Positions 28,989-38,442 are shown, counted from the first letter of the stretch. The stretch is DNA of 64,000 nt from Sphaerotilus microaerophilus (GCF_023734135.1 NZ_AP025730.1:2294001-2358000), one strand, 5' to 3'. Made by a program: numbers and translations. Notes: generated from the sequence alone by a model not told the origin.

Positions 28989-31133
28989 TCAGAGCCAGAT
29001 GTTGGCTTGAGCCTGGTGGGTCAGCAGGTCGATTGTTTTTCCCTTCGTGGATGCGGGCTCAACTCCGTTGAGCCCTTCGAGATGCGTTGCATCCGCCCCC
29101 ACATGGCGCAGAGTCGGCTGCTGGTTCTGGTCATCCCAGATCCATATATTCTGAAAATCCCATTCCAGGGAGTGTTCAAAGAATCTCTGAGTGAATCGTT
29201 CGGCAGCAATGGCCTCGCCATTAATGCCGTCACTACTTTTCACGCTGTCAAGGGCCACATTTCTTTCGAGTTTGGCGGATGAATCATTCGCAATGGTGCC
29301 GCGAAGAGTGATGGGTGTTGCGCCAACAGCACATCGGCTAATAGTTCCGGAGTTGGCTCTTCGCACAATGCCGCAAAGGGATCCGGTGGTATATAAACCT
29401 CCATTGGTGAAGCATTTGTTAATCGATGTTGAGTCTGTGTAGTCCGCAATGCAACCCCAAAGATTGGATCTGTTGAACCTATGGTTTATCGTTGCCATAC
29501 AGTTTTCTATGGAGGAGTCTTTTGCTCCACTTAATATGAGTGGCCAATTTGATTTGCAGCTGTGTATTCTTGACTGTTCGATTCCGTCTGCAATCGATCT
29601 TCCGCTTGTGCATGATTTAATTTCACATTTATTTGCGCGAGTGGCGACGATATTTTTTATTGATGTGCAGAAGGAGATCTTGGAATCGCTGGCAGTTCCG
29701 GTCAGGTTCACCGACGTACTGCATGATGTTAGCTTTGACTTGTCTGCTGTCACCTCCGATAACCCGCAGTTCTTCAGTGCGATGCCCGATACACGGCTGG
29801 CGAGCAGTATTTTGAACAGCCACCGGTGAGAGTGATCGCTGACGTTCTTGTCCATCACGCTGTGCCCGCAGCCGTCATACGTGCCCTTGAAATTGATCGC
29901 AGGCCAGGTGCTGATGCCGCTGATGTCCAGATCCACCGTTTGCCGAAAGTGGTAACCCTGCTGGCCGACCTCGAGGCGGGTCAGATCCATCAGGTCATCG
30001 ATTGACTGGATCAGCAGCGGGTCATCGGCCGTGCCGCTGCCCGCGTAGCCCTTGACTACGGCGCCCATCGGGGCGGAGGAACGGGCTGGAGCCGTGGGCT
30101 GGGTTGTCTGCGCCGACGTTGCCGAGATGGGCACCAAGGTGCGACCGTCACTGTCCAGCACATAGGTGATCTGTGGCGCCTGCTCGGCCAACGGGCTGGG
30201 CACCTCCACCTGATCCGCTGGCACCTGCCGGCTGTGGCGCTGCAGCGTGCCGAGCACCAGTTCCCGAACCTTGATGGCGTTGTCGGCGTGGTTCCACAGG
30301 CAATCCTTGAGCAGCATCAGGTCGGACAGATCGACCGCCTGCCGTCCATTGGTGGCCGCTGAGACGCGCAGCAGGTGGATGACCTTCTTCAGCCGGCGGT
30401 CGGACAAGCTTTCACGGCGGTCTTCCTTGAAGGCCTCCCGGTGGGCGGCCCAGATGTCCTGCACGGCCTGAATCAGTTCGGGTGGGAAGGCGACTTCAGG
30501 GGCTGTGCGGCGGATCTGCTCCAGCTCGGCGGGTGTGATGCGGTCGGCGGGATGGAGGTCGGGCTCAGTGGTGGGCGCGAACAATTTCGACAGGCTGTGC
30601 GCGCCCACATAGTCGACGAACACGCGCACCAGGAATCGGTCGTACAGCGCACCGAGTTCCTCCTGATCGGTGGGCAATTCGTTGGAGGCGGCAATCAGCG
30701 CCTGCAGCGGCACATTCTGAACCTGGGGGCCATTGTGATAAACGCGCTCGTTCAGGATCGTCAGCAGGGCGTTCAGGATCGACGAGCTGGCTTTGAAGAT
30801 CTCGTCAAGAAAGGCCACCCGCACCGTCGGCAAATATCCTTCAGTGTTGCGCTGGAACCGGTCGGCCTTGAGCGCAGCGATCGACAGCGGCCCGAACAGC
30901 TCCTCGGGCGTAGAAAATTTGGTCAGCAGATACTCGAAGTAATCGACGCCTTCGTCAGAGAGGCTCCGTGCGATGCGCCGTGCGACCAAGCTTTTGCCGG
31001 TCCCTGGAGGTCCCACCAGAACAATATTTTCTCCGGCCAGCGCAGCGAGGAGTGCTAACTTCAGTGTATTTTCTCGATCGACAAGCCCTTGATTGAGGGA
31101 TTGCAGGAGTGACTGAATTTTGTTGCTGATCAT
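28989..31133 (-). CDS. RavA-like MoxR AAA+ ATPase fused to a beta-helix (GLUG-like) domain
   Basis: 714 residues. The AAA+ part has Walker A GPPGTGKS (41-48), Walker B VAFLDE (106-111), sensor 1 ASN (149-151) and DRF (165-167), with RavA-type TKFSTPEELFGPLSI and a helical lid to about residue 300. After a Pro/Ser/Thr linker (310-360) comes GYAGSGTADDPLLIQSIDDL and YHFRQTVDLDISG..TWPAINFKGTYDG, as in GLUG/beta-helix modules, then many short Cys/Ser/Asn-rich turns and a closing WDFQNIWIWDDQNQQPTLRH. Classical RavA has a LARA domain instead. The last 850 bp are visibly richer in A/T than the surroundings, a sign of transfer. A ribosome-binding site GGGAGAG precedes the ATG. Confidence 0.85.
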   Translation of the reverse strand: MISNKIQSLLQSLNQGLVDRENTLKLALLAALAGENIVLVGPPGTGKSLVARRIARSLSDEGVDYFEYLLTKFSTPEELFGPLSIAALKADRFQRNTEGYLPTVRVAFLDEIFKASSSILNALLTILNERVYHNGPQVQNVPLQALIAASNELPTDQEELGALYDRFLVRVFVDYVGAHSLSKLFAPTTEPDLHPADRITPAELEQIRRTAPEVAFPPELIQAVQDIWAAHREAFKEDRRESLSDRRLKKVIHLLRVSAATNGRQAVDLSDLMLLKDCLWNHADNAIKVRELVLGTLQRHSRQVPADQVEVPSPLAEQAPQITYVLDSDGRTLVPISATSAQTTQPTAPARSSAPMGAVVKGYAGSGTADDPLLIQSIDDLMDLTRLEVGQQGYHFRQTVDLDISGISTWPAINFKGTYDGCGHSVMDKNVSDHSHRWLFKILLASRVSGIALKNCGLSEVTADKSKLTSCSTSVNLTGTASDSKISFCTSIKNIVATRANKCEIKSCTSGRSIADGIEQSRIHSCKSNWPLILSGAKDSSIENCMATINHRFNRSNLWGCIADYTDSTSINKCFTNGGLYTTGSLCGIVRRANSGTISRCAVGATPITLRGTIANDSSAKLERNVALDSVKSSDGINGEAIAAERFTQRFFEHSLEWDFQNIWIWDDQNQQPTLRHVGADATHLEGLNGVEPASTKGKTIDLLTHQAQANIWL

Positions 31134-31198
31134 GTTCTCTCCCGAAATGTTCGCAAGATGCTGTGGAATGGTTCTCCATCATGATGCGAACTCGGAAG

Positions 31199-31227
31199 AG
31201 TTTATGGACTGGTGACCTGCGCTGCAA
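31199..31227 (-). promoter_or_regulatory. Predicted sigma-70 promoter of the MoxR/VWA operon
   Basis: On the minus strand TTGCAG (31222-31227) and TAAACT (31199-31204) are separated by 17 bp. A start point near 31192 would leave an untranslated leader of about 58 nt. The spacing is ideal and no better candidate is seen in the 214 bp between acnB and this gene. Confidence 0.45.
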
Positions 31228-31284
31228 ATTTGTTGGCGGAATTTTTTATCAGGTCTTTTGAAAGGCAGGTATTCATAACGTGTG

Positions 31285-31318
31285 GAGAAAACTAAAAGGC
31301 CCGCCAGTGGCGGGCCTT
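31285..31318 (-). terminator. Rho-independent terminator of acnB
   Basis: On the minus strand an 11-bp stem (AAGGCCCGCCA/TGGCGGGCCTT, 31296-31318) is followed by TTTTAGTTTT. It lies 30 bp after the acnB stop codon. Confidence 0.88.
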
Positions 31319-31347
31319 GGGTTCACCGGATGGGTGATGCGGTGCTC

Positions 31348-33936
31348 TTAGGCCACCGTCTTGGCCGTCTCCGCGTACTCCTCGATCTGGTCGAAGTTCA
31401 TGTACTTGTAGATCTTGTCGGCGCTCTTGGCGACGACTGCCACTTCGGCCATGTACTCCTCGACCGTCGGGATGCGGCCCAGCTTCGAGCAGACAGCGGC
31501 CAGCTCGGCGGAACCCAGGAACACTTGCGTGTTCTTGCCCAGACGGTTCGGGAAGTTGCGGGTCGACGTGGACATCGCGGTCGAGCCTTCCTTGATCTGC
31601 GCCTGGTTGCCCATGCACAGCGAGCAGCCCGGCATTTCCATGCGGGCGCCGGCGCCGCCGAGGGTGGCGTAGTAGCCTTCCTTGGTCAGCTCGGAGGCGT
31701 CCATCTTGGTCGGCGGGGCCATCCACAGGCGCACCGGGATGTCCTTCTTGCCCTTCAGAATTTCGCCGGCAGCGCGGAAGTGACCGATGTTGGTCATGCA
31801 CGAACCGACGAACACTTCGTCAATCTTGGTGCCGGTGACTTCGGACATGAACTTGGCGTCGTCCGGGTCGTTCGGGCAGCAGACGATCGGCTCCTTGATG
31901 TCGGCCAGGTCGATCTCGATGACCGCGGCGTACTCGGCGTTGGCGTCGGCCTTGAGCAGCTGCGGGTCAGCCAGCCAGGCTTCGACCTTCTCGATGCGGC
32001 GCTGCAGGGTCTTGGCGTCGGCATAACCGTCGGCGATCATGTTCTTCATCAGAACGATGTTCGAGCGCAGGTACTCGGCGATCGGCTCGGGGTTCAGCTG
32101 CACCGAGCAGGCGGCAGCGGAACGCTCGGCGGCGGCGTCGGACAGCTCGAAGGCCTGTTCGACCTTCAGGTTCGGCAGACCTTCGATTTCCAGCACGCGG
32201 CCCGAGAAGACGTTCTTCTTGCCCTTCTTCTCGACGGTCAGCAGGCCGGCCTTGATCGCGTACAGCGGGATCGCGTGGACCAGATCGCGCAGCGTGATGC
32301 CGGGCTGCATCTCGCCCTTGAAGCGCACCAGCACCGACTCGGGCATGTCCAGCGGCATCACGCCGGTGGCGGCGCCGAAGGCCACCAGGCCGGAACCGGC
32401 CGGGAAGGAGATGCCGATCGGGAAGCGGGTGTGTGAGTCGCCGCCGGTGCCGACCGTGTCAGGCAGCAGCAGGCGGTTCAGCCAGCTGTGGATCACGCCG
32501 TCGCCCGGGCGCAGCGCGACGCCGCCGCGACTGCTGATGAACTTGGGCAGCTCGCGGTGCATCTTCACGTCCACCGGCTTCGGGTAGGCGGCGGTGTGGC
32601 AGAAGGACTGCATCACCAGGTCGGCCGAGAAGCCCAGGCAGGCCAGGTCCTTCAGCTCGTCACGGGTCATCGGGCCGGTGGTGTCCTGGCTGCCGACCGT
32701 GGTCATGCGCGGCTCGCAGTAGGTGCCCGGGCGGATGCCCTGGCCTTCCGGCAGGCCGCAGGCGCGGCCGACCATCTTCTGCGCCAGGGTGAAGCCGGCG
32801 TTGCTGGCGGCCGGCGCGGTCGGCAGGCGGAACAGCGTGGAAGCCGGCAGGCCCAGGAATTCGCGCGCCTTGGCGGTCAGTGAGCGGCCGATGATCAGGT
32901 TGATGCGGCCGCCGGCGCGCACTTCGTCGAACAGCACGTCGCTCTTGAGCGCGAACTCGGCGACGGTTTCACCGTTCTTGACGATCTTGCCGTCGTAGGG
33001 CTGCACGTCGATGACGTCGCCCATTTCCAGCTTCGACACGTCCACTTCGATCGGCAGCGAGCCGGAGTCTTCCTGGGTGTTGAAGAAGATCGGCGCGATC
33101 TTGCCGCCCAGCGTGACGCCGCCGAAGCGCTTGTTCGGCACGAAGGGGATGTCCTGGCCGGTGGCCCAGACCACCGAGTTGGTGGCGGACTTGCGCGAGG
33201 AGCCGGTGCCGACCACGTCGCCGACGTAGGCGACCAGGTGGCCCTTCTTCTTCAGGTCCTCGATGAACTGCATCGGGCCGCGCTTGCCGTCTTCCTCGGG
33301 CTTGAAGGCCGCGTCCGGGCGGGTGTTCTTCAACATCGCCAGGTAGTGCATCGGGATGTCCGGGCGCGTGGTGGCGTCCGGGGCCGGCGACAGGTCGTCG
33401 GTGTTGGTCTCGCCGGGCACCTTGAAAACGGTGACGGTGATCGACTTCGGCACTTCGGGGCGCGAGGTGAACCACTCGGCGTCGGCCCAGGACTGCATCA
33501 CTTCCTTCGCCTTGGCGTTGCCGGCCTTGGCCTTGGCAGCGACGTCGTTGAAGTAGTCGAACATCAGCAGGGTCTTCTTCAGGCCCTCGGCGGCCACGCC
33601 GGCGACCTCGGCGTCGTCGAGCAGCTCGATCAGCGGGTGCACGTTGTAGCCGCCGACCATGGTGCCCAGCAGCTCGGTGGCCTTGGCCTTGGAGATCAGC
33701 GCGACCTGGACTTCACCGTGCGCCACGGCGGCCAGGAAGCTGGCCTTGACCTTGGCGGCGTCGTCCACGCCCGGGGGCACGCGGTGGGTCAGCAGGTCCA
33801 GCAGGAAGGCCTCTTCGCCAGCCGGCGGGTTCTTGATCAGCTCGATCAGCTCGGCGACCTGCTTGGCGTCCAGCGCGAGGGGCGGGATACCGAGGGCGGC
33901 ACGCTCGGCAGCGTGTTGGCGATAGGCTTGCAGCAT
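31348..33936 (-). CDS. acnB: Aconitate hydratase B (bifunctional aconitase / 2-methylisocitrate dehydratase)
   Basis: 862 residues, the normal length of AcnB. The N-terminal HEAT-like domain, [26 protein letters not shown] and [19 protein letters not shown] blocks are present, and the [4Fe-4S] ligands are found in [11 protein letters not shown] and PGCSLCMGN. It isomerises citrate to isocitrate in the TCA cycle and can dehydrate methylisocitrate analogues. A sigma-70-type promoter with an embedded operator palindrome lies upstream (34035-34062), matching the operator near mdh/gntR, so repression by the GntR protein is likely. Confidence 0.97.
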   Translation of the reverse strand: MLQAYRQHAAERAALGIPPLALDAKQVAELIELIKNPPAGEEAFLLDLLTHRVPPGVDDAAKVKASFLAAVAHGEVQVALISKAKATELLGTMVGGYNVHPLIELLDDAEVAGVAAEGLKKTLLMFDYFNDVAAKAKAGNAKAKEVMQSWADAEWFTSRPEVPKSITVTVFKVPGETNTDDLSPAPDATTRPDIPMHYLAMLKNTRPDAAFKPEEDGKRGPMQFIEDLKKKGHLVAYVGDVVGTGSSRKSATNSVVWATGQDIPFVPNKRFGGVTLGGKIAPIFFNTQEDSGSLPIEVDVSKLEMGDVIDVQPYDGKIVKNGETVAEFALKSDVLFDEVRAGGRINLIIGRSLTAKAREFLGLPASTLFRLPTAPAASNAGFTLAQKMVGRACGLPEGQGIRPGTYCEPRMTTVGSQDTTGPMTRDELKDLACLGFSADLVMQSFCHTAAYPKPVDVKMHRELPKFISSRGGVALRPGDGVIHSWLNRLLLPDTVGTGGDSHTRFPIGISFPAGSGLVAFGAATGVMPLDMPESVLVRFKGEMQPGITLRDLVHAIPLYAIKAGLLTVEKKGKKNVFSGRVLEIEGLPNLKVEQAFELSDAAAERSAAACSVQLNPEPIAEYLRSNIVLMKNMIADGYADAKTLQRRIEKVEAWLADPQLLKADANAEYAAVIEIDLADIKEPIVCCPNDPDDAKFMSEVTGTKIDEVFVGSCMTNIGHFRAAGEILKGKKDIPVRLWMAPPTKMDASELTKEGYYATLGGAGARMEMPGCSLCMGNQAQIKEGSTAMSTSTRNFPNRLGKNTQVFLGSAELAAVCSKLGRIPTVEEYMAEVAVVAKSADKIYKYMNFDQIEEYAETAKTVA

Positions 33937-34034
33937 GAGGGAGCTCCGTGCGGGGTGGAGGAAGAAACCGGGAACCGTTGGCCAGGGCGCTCGCCCTGCG
34001 AGTGCGGAATATGCCGCACTCGGGTTAGCCCCAT

Positions 34035-34062
34035 ATTTTATGTCTTATATAAGACTTGCCAA
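34035..34062 (-). promoter_or_regulatory. Predicted acnB promoter with operator in the spacer
   Basis: On the minus strand -35 TTGGCA (34057-34062) and -10 TAAAAT (34035-34040) are 16 bp apart. The whole spacer is the operator-like sequence AGTCTTATATAAGACA, so a bound repressor would block RNA polymerase directly. The transcript would have a leader of about 90 nt before the acnB ATG at 33936. Confidence 0.65.
34041..34056. promoter_or_regulatory. GntR-type operator upstream of acnB
   Basis: The inverted repeat GTCTTATATAAGAC is part of the same palindrome found at 38384-38401 between mdh and gntR. Repetition of an identical 14-bp palindromic core at two TCA-cycle promoters supports a shared regulator, most simply the adjacent GntR/UTRA protein. 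Confidence 0.7.
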
Positions 34063-34093
34063 GAGGGTGGAGGCGATCTGCCGAACTGGCGTC

Positions 34094-34131
34094 TCAAAAA
34101 GCGACAGGGCCGCTGCAGTGGCGGCCCTGTC
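34094..34131 (-). terminator. Rho-independent terminator of the MliC-like gene
   Basis: On the minus strand an 11-bp stem (GACAGGGCCGC/GCGGCCCTGTC, 34103-34131, loop of 7 nt) is followed by GCTTTTTGAG. It lies 45 bp after the stop codon of the gene ending at 34176. Confidence 0.82.
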
Positions 34132-34175
34132 GGCATGGTGTCAGCTGGGTGCGCTCGGTCACCCGGGCGGCGCGA

Positions 34176-34586
34176 TCAGGTCTTCTGCTTGTCGTGCACG
34201 CAGCCGTCGACCATGCGCTGGCCGATCTTGGCGTTCATCAGCATCGACTTGTTGGCGATCTGCAGCCAGACGACGCCCGCCTTCTTGTCTTCCAGGCGCA
34301 CGGCGCCGGAGGTCGTGGCCTCGGGTACCAGGGCATAGGTCTTGCCCTTGAAGGTGAGCTTGACGTACCCGGGCTTGTCGCCGGCCTTGACGTCCACCGA
34401 CTGGTTGAACTCGCAGCCGATCGTGCCGGTCAGCACGCGCTCGCTGGTGGCGATCTGCTCGGCGCTCAGATCGGGCAGCGCTGGGGCTGCCTTGGCTGCC
34501 TTGGGTGCGGCGGCCAGGGCTGGGCCGGCGAACACAGCGGCAGCCAGGGTGGCGGCGATCAGGGCAGACAGGGACACTCGGGTCAT
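34176..34586 (-). CDS. Periplasmic MliC-like protein
   Basis: The 136-residue protein starts with a Sec signal peptide (about 25 residues ending GPALAAA). The mature part has two cysteines (GTIGCEFN and DGCVHDKQ) and the sequence VPEATTSGAVRLEDKKAGVVWLQ, which resembles the SGA-R-Y...W signature of MliC-type lysozyme inhibitors. Homologous small genes sit between acnB and the lyase gene in related Burkholderiales, to my knowledge annotated as hypothetical. A GAGAGGA site supports the start. The MliC assignment is tentative. Confidence 0.62.
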   Translation of the reverse strand: MTRVSLSALIAATLAAAVFAGPALAAAPKAAKAAPALPDLSAEQIATSERVLTGTIGCEFNQSVDVKAGDKPGYVKLTFKGKTYALVPEATTSGAVRLEDKKAGVVWLQIANKSMLMNAKIGQRMVDGCVHDKQKT

Positions 34587-34792
34587 GAAAATCCTCTCGG
34601 GGCAGGTGGAAAACCGGCCGCGATTGTTGGCCCGAAGACCCTTTGCCGCGTAGCAAAATGCATCCGTTGCGCCCGCATGGCGGCACCTTGACACAACTCG
34701 GCGGGCATCGCCCCTTGGTCGGCGACGGGGCCGCTGTGGTGAATGAGCGACGCTGAACTGCGCCGCCGGCGCCGAGTTGGCGCCGTCAGGGC

Positions 34793-35833
34793 TCAGCCCG
34801 GCACGTGGTCTTCCGGAAAGAACGCAGCACGGGCCTGTGCCGGCAGTTGGGTGCGGTGGGCGAAGGAGGTGCGGTGGGCGCGCTCCAGGATGTGCCAGAA
34901 GTAGCGGTAGCTGGCACGGTCGTGCAGCTGGTCCTGGCCGCGGTGGCGGTGGCGGATGGGGGCCCACTGGGCAGCCCGGGCGGCCAGCAGGATCTCGATG
35001 GCCAGGTCCACCTCGGCGGTGGTGGGCGAGAAGGCGTCGACGATCGGCCGGATCTGGTCGGGGTGGATGCTCCACATGCGCGTGTAGCCGAGCTGGCGGC
35101 AGGCCGTGGTGGCGGCCTCCTCCAGCGCCGAGAGGTGCTTGAACTCGGTGACCACGCAGTGCGAGGGCGTCTTGCCGTGGGCGTGGCAGGCCGCAGCGAT
35201 GTCGAGCTTGGCGCGCAACACGAGCGGGTGCTCGAACTGGCCCTTGGCGCCCATCGCACTGTGCGGGATGGCGCCGCGGTGCGCGGAGACGAAATCCATC
35301 AACCCGAAGGACAGGCACTCGATGCGCGGATGGGCCGCCATCGCATGGGCATCGTGCAGCGCGCCGTGGGTCTCCACCAGCGCATGCACCGGGATGGCGC
35401 GGCCGATGCCGTGGCGCTCGATGGCGTCGTCGATCGCAGCGACGGCCTGCTGCAGGTCCGCCAAATGACGCGGCTTCGGCACGGTGATGTAGGCCACCCG
35501 CGCGCCGGCCTGGCCGACGATGACATCGACCATGCGCTCGAAGGCCGGGTGGTCGATGGCCTGCACCCGCGCACCGACGCGGCCGAAGCGGTTGGCCGGA
35601 GAGTTGACCAGCTCGGCGATCAGGTGGGCGTGCTCGACCTCGCCGCCCACCGGGGCACCGTCCTCACCGTCGAGCGTCACGTCGAACACAGGGCCCATCT
35701 CGGCCTGCAGCTCCAGGCTCTTGCGCATGCGCAGGTCGACACCGCAGTAGTGGTCGCACACCGGCAACTCGGGGGCGATTTCACCGGACTCGAACAGGGC
35801 TTCGCGGGGGTGCAGGGCAGCGGGGGTGTTCAT
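34793..35833 (-). CDS. HpcH/HpaI aldolase / citrate lyase beta-like CoA-ester lyase
   Basis: 346 residues of the CitE/malyl-CoA lyase TIM-barrel family. Visible are the LDGEDGAP motif with metal-binding Glu/Asp, an RVNS-like RVGARVQAID strand, VETHGALHDAHAM with the catalytic Glu, and FGLMDFVSAHRGAI. The likely reaction is cleavage of a (S)-malyl-, citramalyl- or methylmalyl-type CoA ester; the exact substrate is not evident. Its place in the TCA cluster between acnB and mdh is typical of Burkholderiales. The chosen ATG (MNTPAALHP) removes an unconserved Arg-rich extension. Confidence 0.85.
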   Translation of the reverse strand: MNTPAALHPREALFESGEIAPELPVCDHYCGVDLRMRKSLELQAEMGPVFDVTLDGEDGAPVGGEVEHAHLIAELVNSPANRFGRVGARVQAIDHPAFERMVDVIVGQAGARVAYITVPKPRHLADLQQAVAAIDDAIERHGIGRAIPVHALVETHGALHDAHAMAAHPRIECLSFGLMDFVSAHRGAIPHSAMGAKGQFEHPLVLRAKLDIAAACHAHGKTPSHCVVTEFKHLSALEEAATTACRQLGYTRMWSIHPDQIRPIVDAFSPTTAEVDLAIEILLAARAAQWAPIRHRHRGQDQLHDRASYRYFWHILERAHRTSFAHRTQLPAQARAAFFPEDHVPG

Positions 35834-36048
35834 GGTGTGGGCGGCCAACGCTCTGGCGAACGGGGAACAGGGGGACTGGCGGGACGGGAGGGGACGGGCG
35901 AATGCTAGATCAGAACGCCGGGCACGATGCGGTCGGCCGGCGTAGGCATGCACCGAGTGTGTATGTGACTCCGTCGGCATGGCCGGGCTTCAGGCGGCTT
36001 GCCGGACTGCCGATACAGGCCGGGAGAACTCTCCCGCTCCGCCCGGTC

Positions 36049-37131
36049 ATGCGCCGCCCACTCCAACGATTCATCAGCTACATCGGCGCCCACAACGCCC
36101 AGCAGCGCGACGCGCACGAGCGGGATCGGGCGCGCCAGCGGGCGTTCATCTCGGCGGCCTTCGCTGCCGTGACGGCCTGGGGTGCCTGGCGCGCGCCGAT
36201 GCCGTCGCTGCTCGATGCGGTGGTGCCGGTGCTGTCGCTGTGCTACACGCTGGTGGCTGTGCTGCACCTGAAGTTCGTGCTGTCGCGCCGTCGCGCGGGG
36301 GTGACTTCGCAGTACGTCTTCATCGTGCTCGATTCGGCGCTGACCGTCGTGGCCTGCGTCGGCGCACCGGCCGTGCTGGCGGCCTTCTACCCGGTACTGA
36401 TGGTGCAGATCGTGCGCTGCGGCATGCGTTACGGCCTGCGCACGATGTGGCTCTCCTGGGCTGCGGGTGCGCTGGCCGCGGCGGCGCTGCTGCCGCTGAG
36501 CGACTTCTGGCTGGCACAGGAGCAACTGCTGCGCTCGTTCCTGATCATGATGGTCGTGATCCCGGTCCTCTTCGGGCCGCTCATCCGCACCCTGCATCGG
36601 GTGACGTCGGAGCTGAGGGTGGCGGCAGGCTCGGACCCGCTGACGGGGCTGAGCAACCGGCGCACGCTGACCGAGCACATCCGCCTGGCGCGGGAGCGCT
36701 GCGAGCGCGAAGGCACGCTGCTGGCGGTGATGTTGTTCGACCTGGACAACTTCAAGGTGGTCAACGACACGCTGGGCCATGCGATCGGTGACCAGCTGCT
36801 GGAGCGGGTGGCGGCGGCGATCCAGCGCTGTTGCCGCTCGGGCGACTTCCTGGCCCGCATCGGCGGTGACGAATTCGTGCTGCTGGTGGAGGGGCTGCCG
36901 CCCGCCGCGGGGCGCCAGCGTGCGCAGGCGATCGCCGACAAGGTGGTGGCGGTGGTGCAGGCCACCGCCGACGAGCTGGTGCCTGTGGCGGAGGTGTCCG
37001 CGAGTGCCGGCATCTACTGCTGGGCCGTCGGCGAGCCGGCCGCCGCAGCGGACACCGACCTGATCGAGCTGGCCGACCGGGCCATGTACGCTGCCAAGCG
37101 TGGCGGCAAGGGCAGGGCCGTGATGGCCTGA
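36049..37131 (+). CDS. Membrane diguanylate cyclase (GGDEF)
   Basis: 360 residues: about six N-terminal transmembrane helices (about 25-180) and a GGDEF domain with DPLTGLSNRR, FDLDNFKVVNDTLGH and the intact GGDEF motif, preceded five residues earlier by RSGD, the RxxD product-inhibition site. It should therefore make c-di-GMP from GTP. The gene is on the plus strand between two minus-strand TCA genes, interrupting the usual cluster. Its start is set at MRRPLQRF; an in-frame extension to 35902 is unlikely. Confidence 0.9.
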   Translation: MRRPLQRFISYIGAHNAQQRDAHERDRARQRAFISAAFAAVTAWGAWRAPMPSLLDAVVPVLSLCYTLVAVLHLKFVLSRRRAGVTSQYVFIVLDSALTVVACVGAPAVLAAFYPVLMVQIVRCGMRYGLRTMWLSWAAGALAAAALLPLSDFWLAQEQLLRSFLIMMVVIPVLFGPLIRTLHRVTSELRVAAGSDPLTGLSNRRTLTEHIRLARERCEREGTLLAVMLFDLDNFKVVNDTLGHAIGDQLLERVAAAIQRCCRSGDFLARIGGDEFVLLVEGLPPAAGRQRAQAIADKVVAVVQATADELVPVAEVSASAGIYCWAVGEPAAAADTDLIELADRAMYAAKRGGKGRAVMA

Positions 37132-37146
37132 TGCCGTGAGGGCATG

Positions 37147-37175
37147 AAAAAACCCGGCGCCTCGCGGCAGCCGGG
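37147..37175 (-). terminator. Rho-independent terminator of mdh
   Basis: On the minus strand CCCGGC (37170-37175) pairs with GCCGGG (37153-37158), with additional inner pairs, followed by TTTTTT (37147-37152). It ends mdh transcription 40 bp after its stop codon, and also lies 15 bp after the convergent diguanylate cyclase gene. Confidence 0.8.
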
Positions 37176-37215
37176 TCTTGGTGAGGTGGATCGTCAGCGC
37201 AGCGCGCTGCTCAGA

Positions 37216-38202
37216 TCACAGCAGGTGCTTGACGCCGTCCTGCTCGCCCTGCAGCTCGGCCAGGGTCTTGTTGATGCACTCTTGCGAGAACGCGTCGATC
37301 GGCAGGCCTTCGACGATCTTGTACTCGCCGCCTTCGCAGGTGACGGGGAAGCCGAACATGACTTCCTTGGGGATGCCGTATTCGCCGTTGGACGGGATGC
37401 CCATCGTGACCCACTTGCCGTTGGTGCCCAGGGCCCAGTCGCGCATGTGGTCGATGGCGGCGTTGGCGGCCGAGGCGGCCGACGACAGGCCGCGTGCGGC
37501 GATGATGGCCGCGCCACGCTTGCCGACGGTCGGCAGGAACACGTTGGCATTCCAGTCGTGGTCGTTGATGGTGTCCTTCACCGACTTGCCATCGACGGTC
37601 GCGAAGCGATAGTCGGCGTACATGGTCGGCGAGTGGTTGCCCCACACGGCCAGCTTCTCGATGTTGCCCACAGCGCAGCCGATCTTGGCGGCGATCTGCG
37701 AGGCGGCACGGTTGTGGTCCAGGCGCAGCATGGCGGTGAAGTTGCCCGGCTTCAGGTCCGGGGCGGCCTTCATGGCGATGTAGGCGTTGGTGTTGGCCGG
37801 GTTGCCCACGACCAGGACCTTCACGTCGCGCGAGGCGACGGCGTTCAGGGCCTTGCCCTGGGCGGTGAAGATCGCGCCGTTGATCGACAGCAGCTCGGCA
37901 CGCTCCATGCCCGGGCCGCGGGGACGCGAGCCGACCAGCAGGGCGTAGTCGGTGTCCTTGAAGGCGGTCATTGGGTCACTGTGGGCCTCGATGCCGGCCA
38001 GCAGCGGGAAGGCGCAGTCTTCCAGCTCCATGATCACGCCCTTGAGCGCGTTCTGGGCCTTTTCGTCGGGGATTTCCAGCAGTTGCAGGATCACGGGCTG
38101 ATCCTTGCCCAGCATTTCGCCGGAGGCGATGCGGAACAGCAGGGCGTAACCGATCTGACCAGCGGCACCGGTAACGGCGACACGAACGGGCTTCTTGCTC
38201 AT
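37216..38202 (-). CDS. mdh: Malate dehydrogenase
   Basis: 328 residues, the cytosolic-type Mdh of Burkholderiales. NAD-binding [11 protein letters not shown] (11-21), substrate Arg residues in [10 protein letters not shown] and MLRLDHNRA, and the catalytic His in [12 protein letters not shown] are all present. It oxidises malate to oxaloacetate with NAD+. The divergent gntR gene and the palindromic operator at 38384-38401 suggest regulation together with acnB. Confidence 0.97.
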   Translation of the reverse strand: MSKKPVRVAVTGAAGQIGYALLFRIASGEMLGKDQPVILQLLEIPDEKAQNALKGVIMELEDCAFPLLAGIEAHSDPMTAFKDTDYALLVGSRPRGPGMERAELLSINGAIFTAQGKALNAVASRDVKVLVVGNPANTNAYIAMKAAPDLKPGNFTAMLRLDHNRAASQIAAKIGCAVGNIEKLAVWGNHSPTMYADYRFATVDGKSVKDTINDHDWNANVFLPTVGKRGAAIIAARGLSSAASAANAAIDHMRDWALGTNGKWVTMGIPSNGEYGIPKEVMFGFPVTCEGGEYKIVEGLPIDAFSQECINKTLAELQGEQDGVKHLL

Positions 38203-38383
38203 GGGCGAGGCTCCTGGGAGTGGGTGGGGAAATCGTCGGAATCGTCGAAAAGCGGACGGCGCGGCGTCGGCAGCCTGCCTGGCAGGCCGGGTGCGGTGGA
38301 GTCATCCCCTGTGCACCAGCGAGGGCGTCGGATCGCAAGTATCGCGCAGTCTAGGGGTTGACCCTGGGGGTGTCAATCATCTT

Positions 38384-38401
38384 ATGTCTTATATAAGACA
38401 T
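38384..38401. promoter_or_regulatory. Palindromic operator between mdh and gntR
   Basis: A perfect 18-bp inverted repeat, ATGTCTTAT/ATAAGACAT. It lies 182 bp upstream of mdh and 42 bp upstream of gntR, next to a possible gntR promoter (TTGACC 38358-38363, 17-bp spacer, CTTATG 38381-38386). On the mdh side TAAGAT follows it directly as a possible -10. The same core occurs in the acnB promoter spacer. Confidence 0.75.
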
Positions 38402-38442
38402 CAGTTGCACATCGTTGCCTGCCACGCCGCGGTTGTGCTGCA

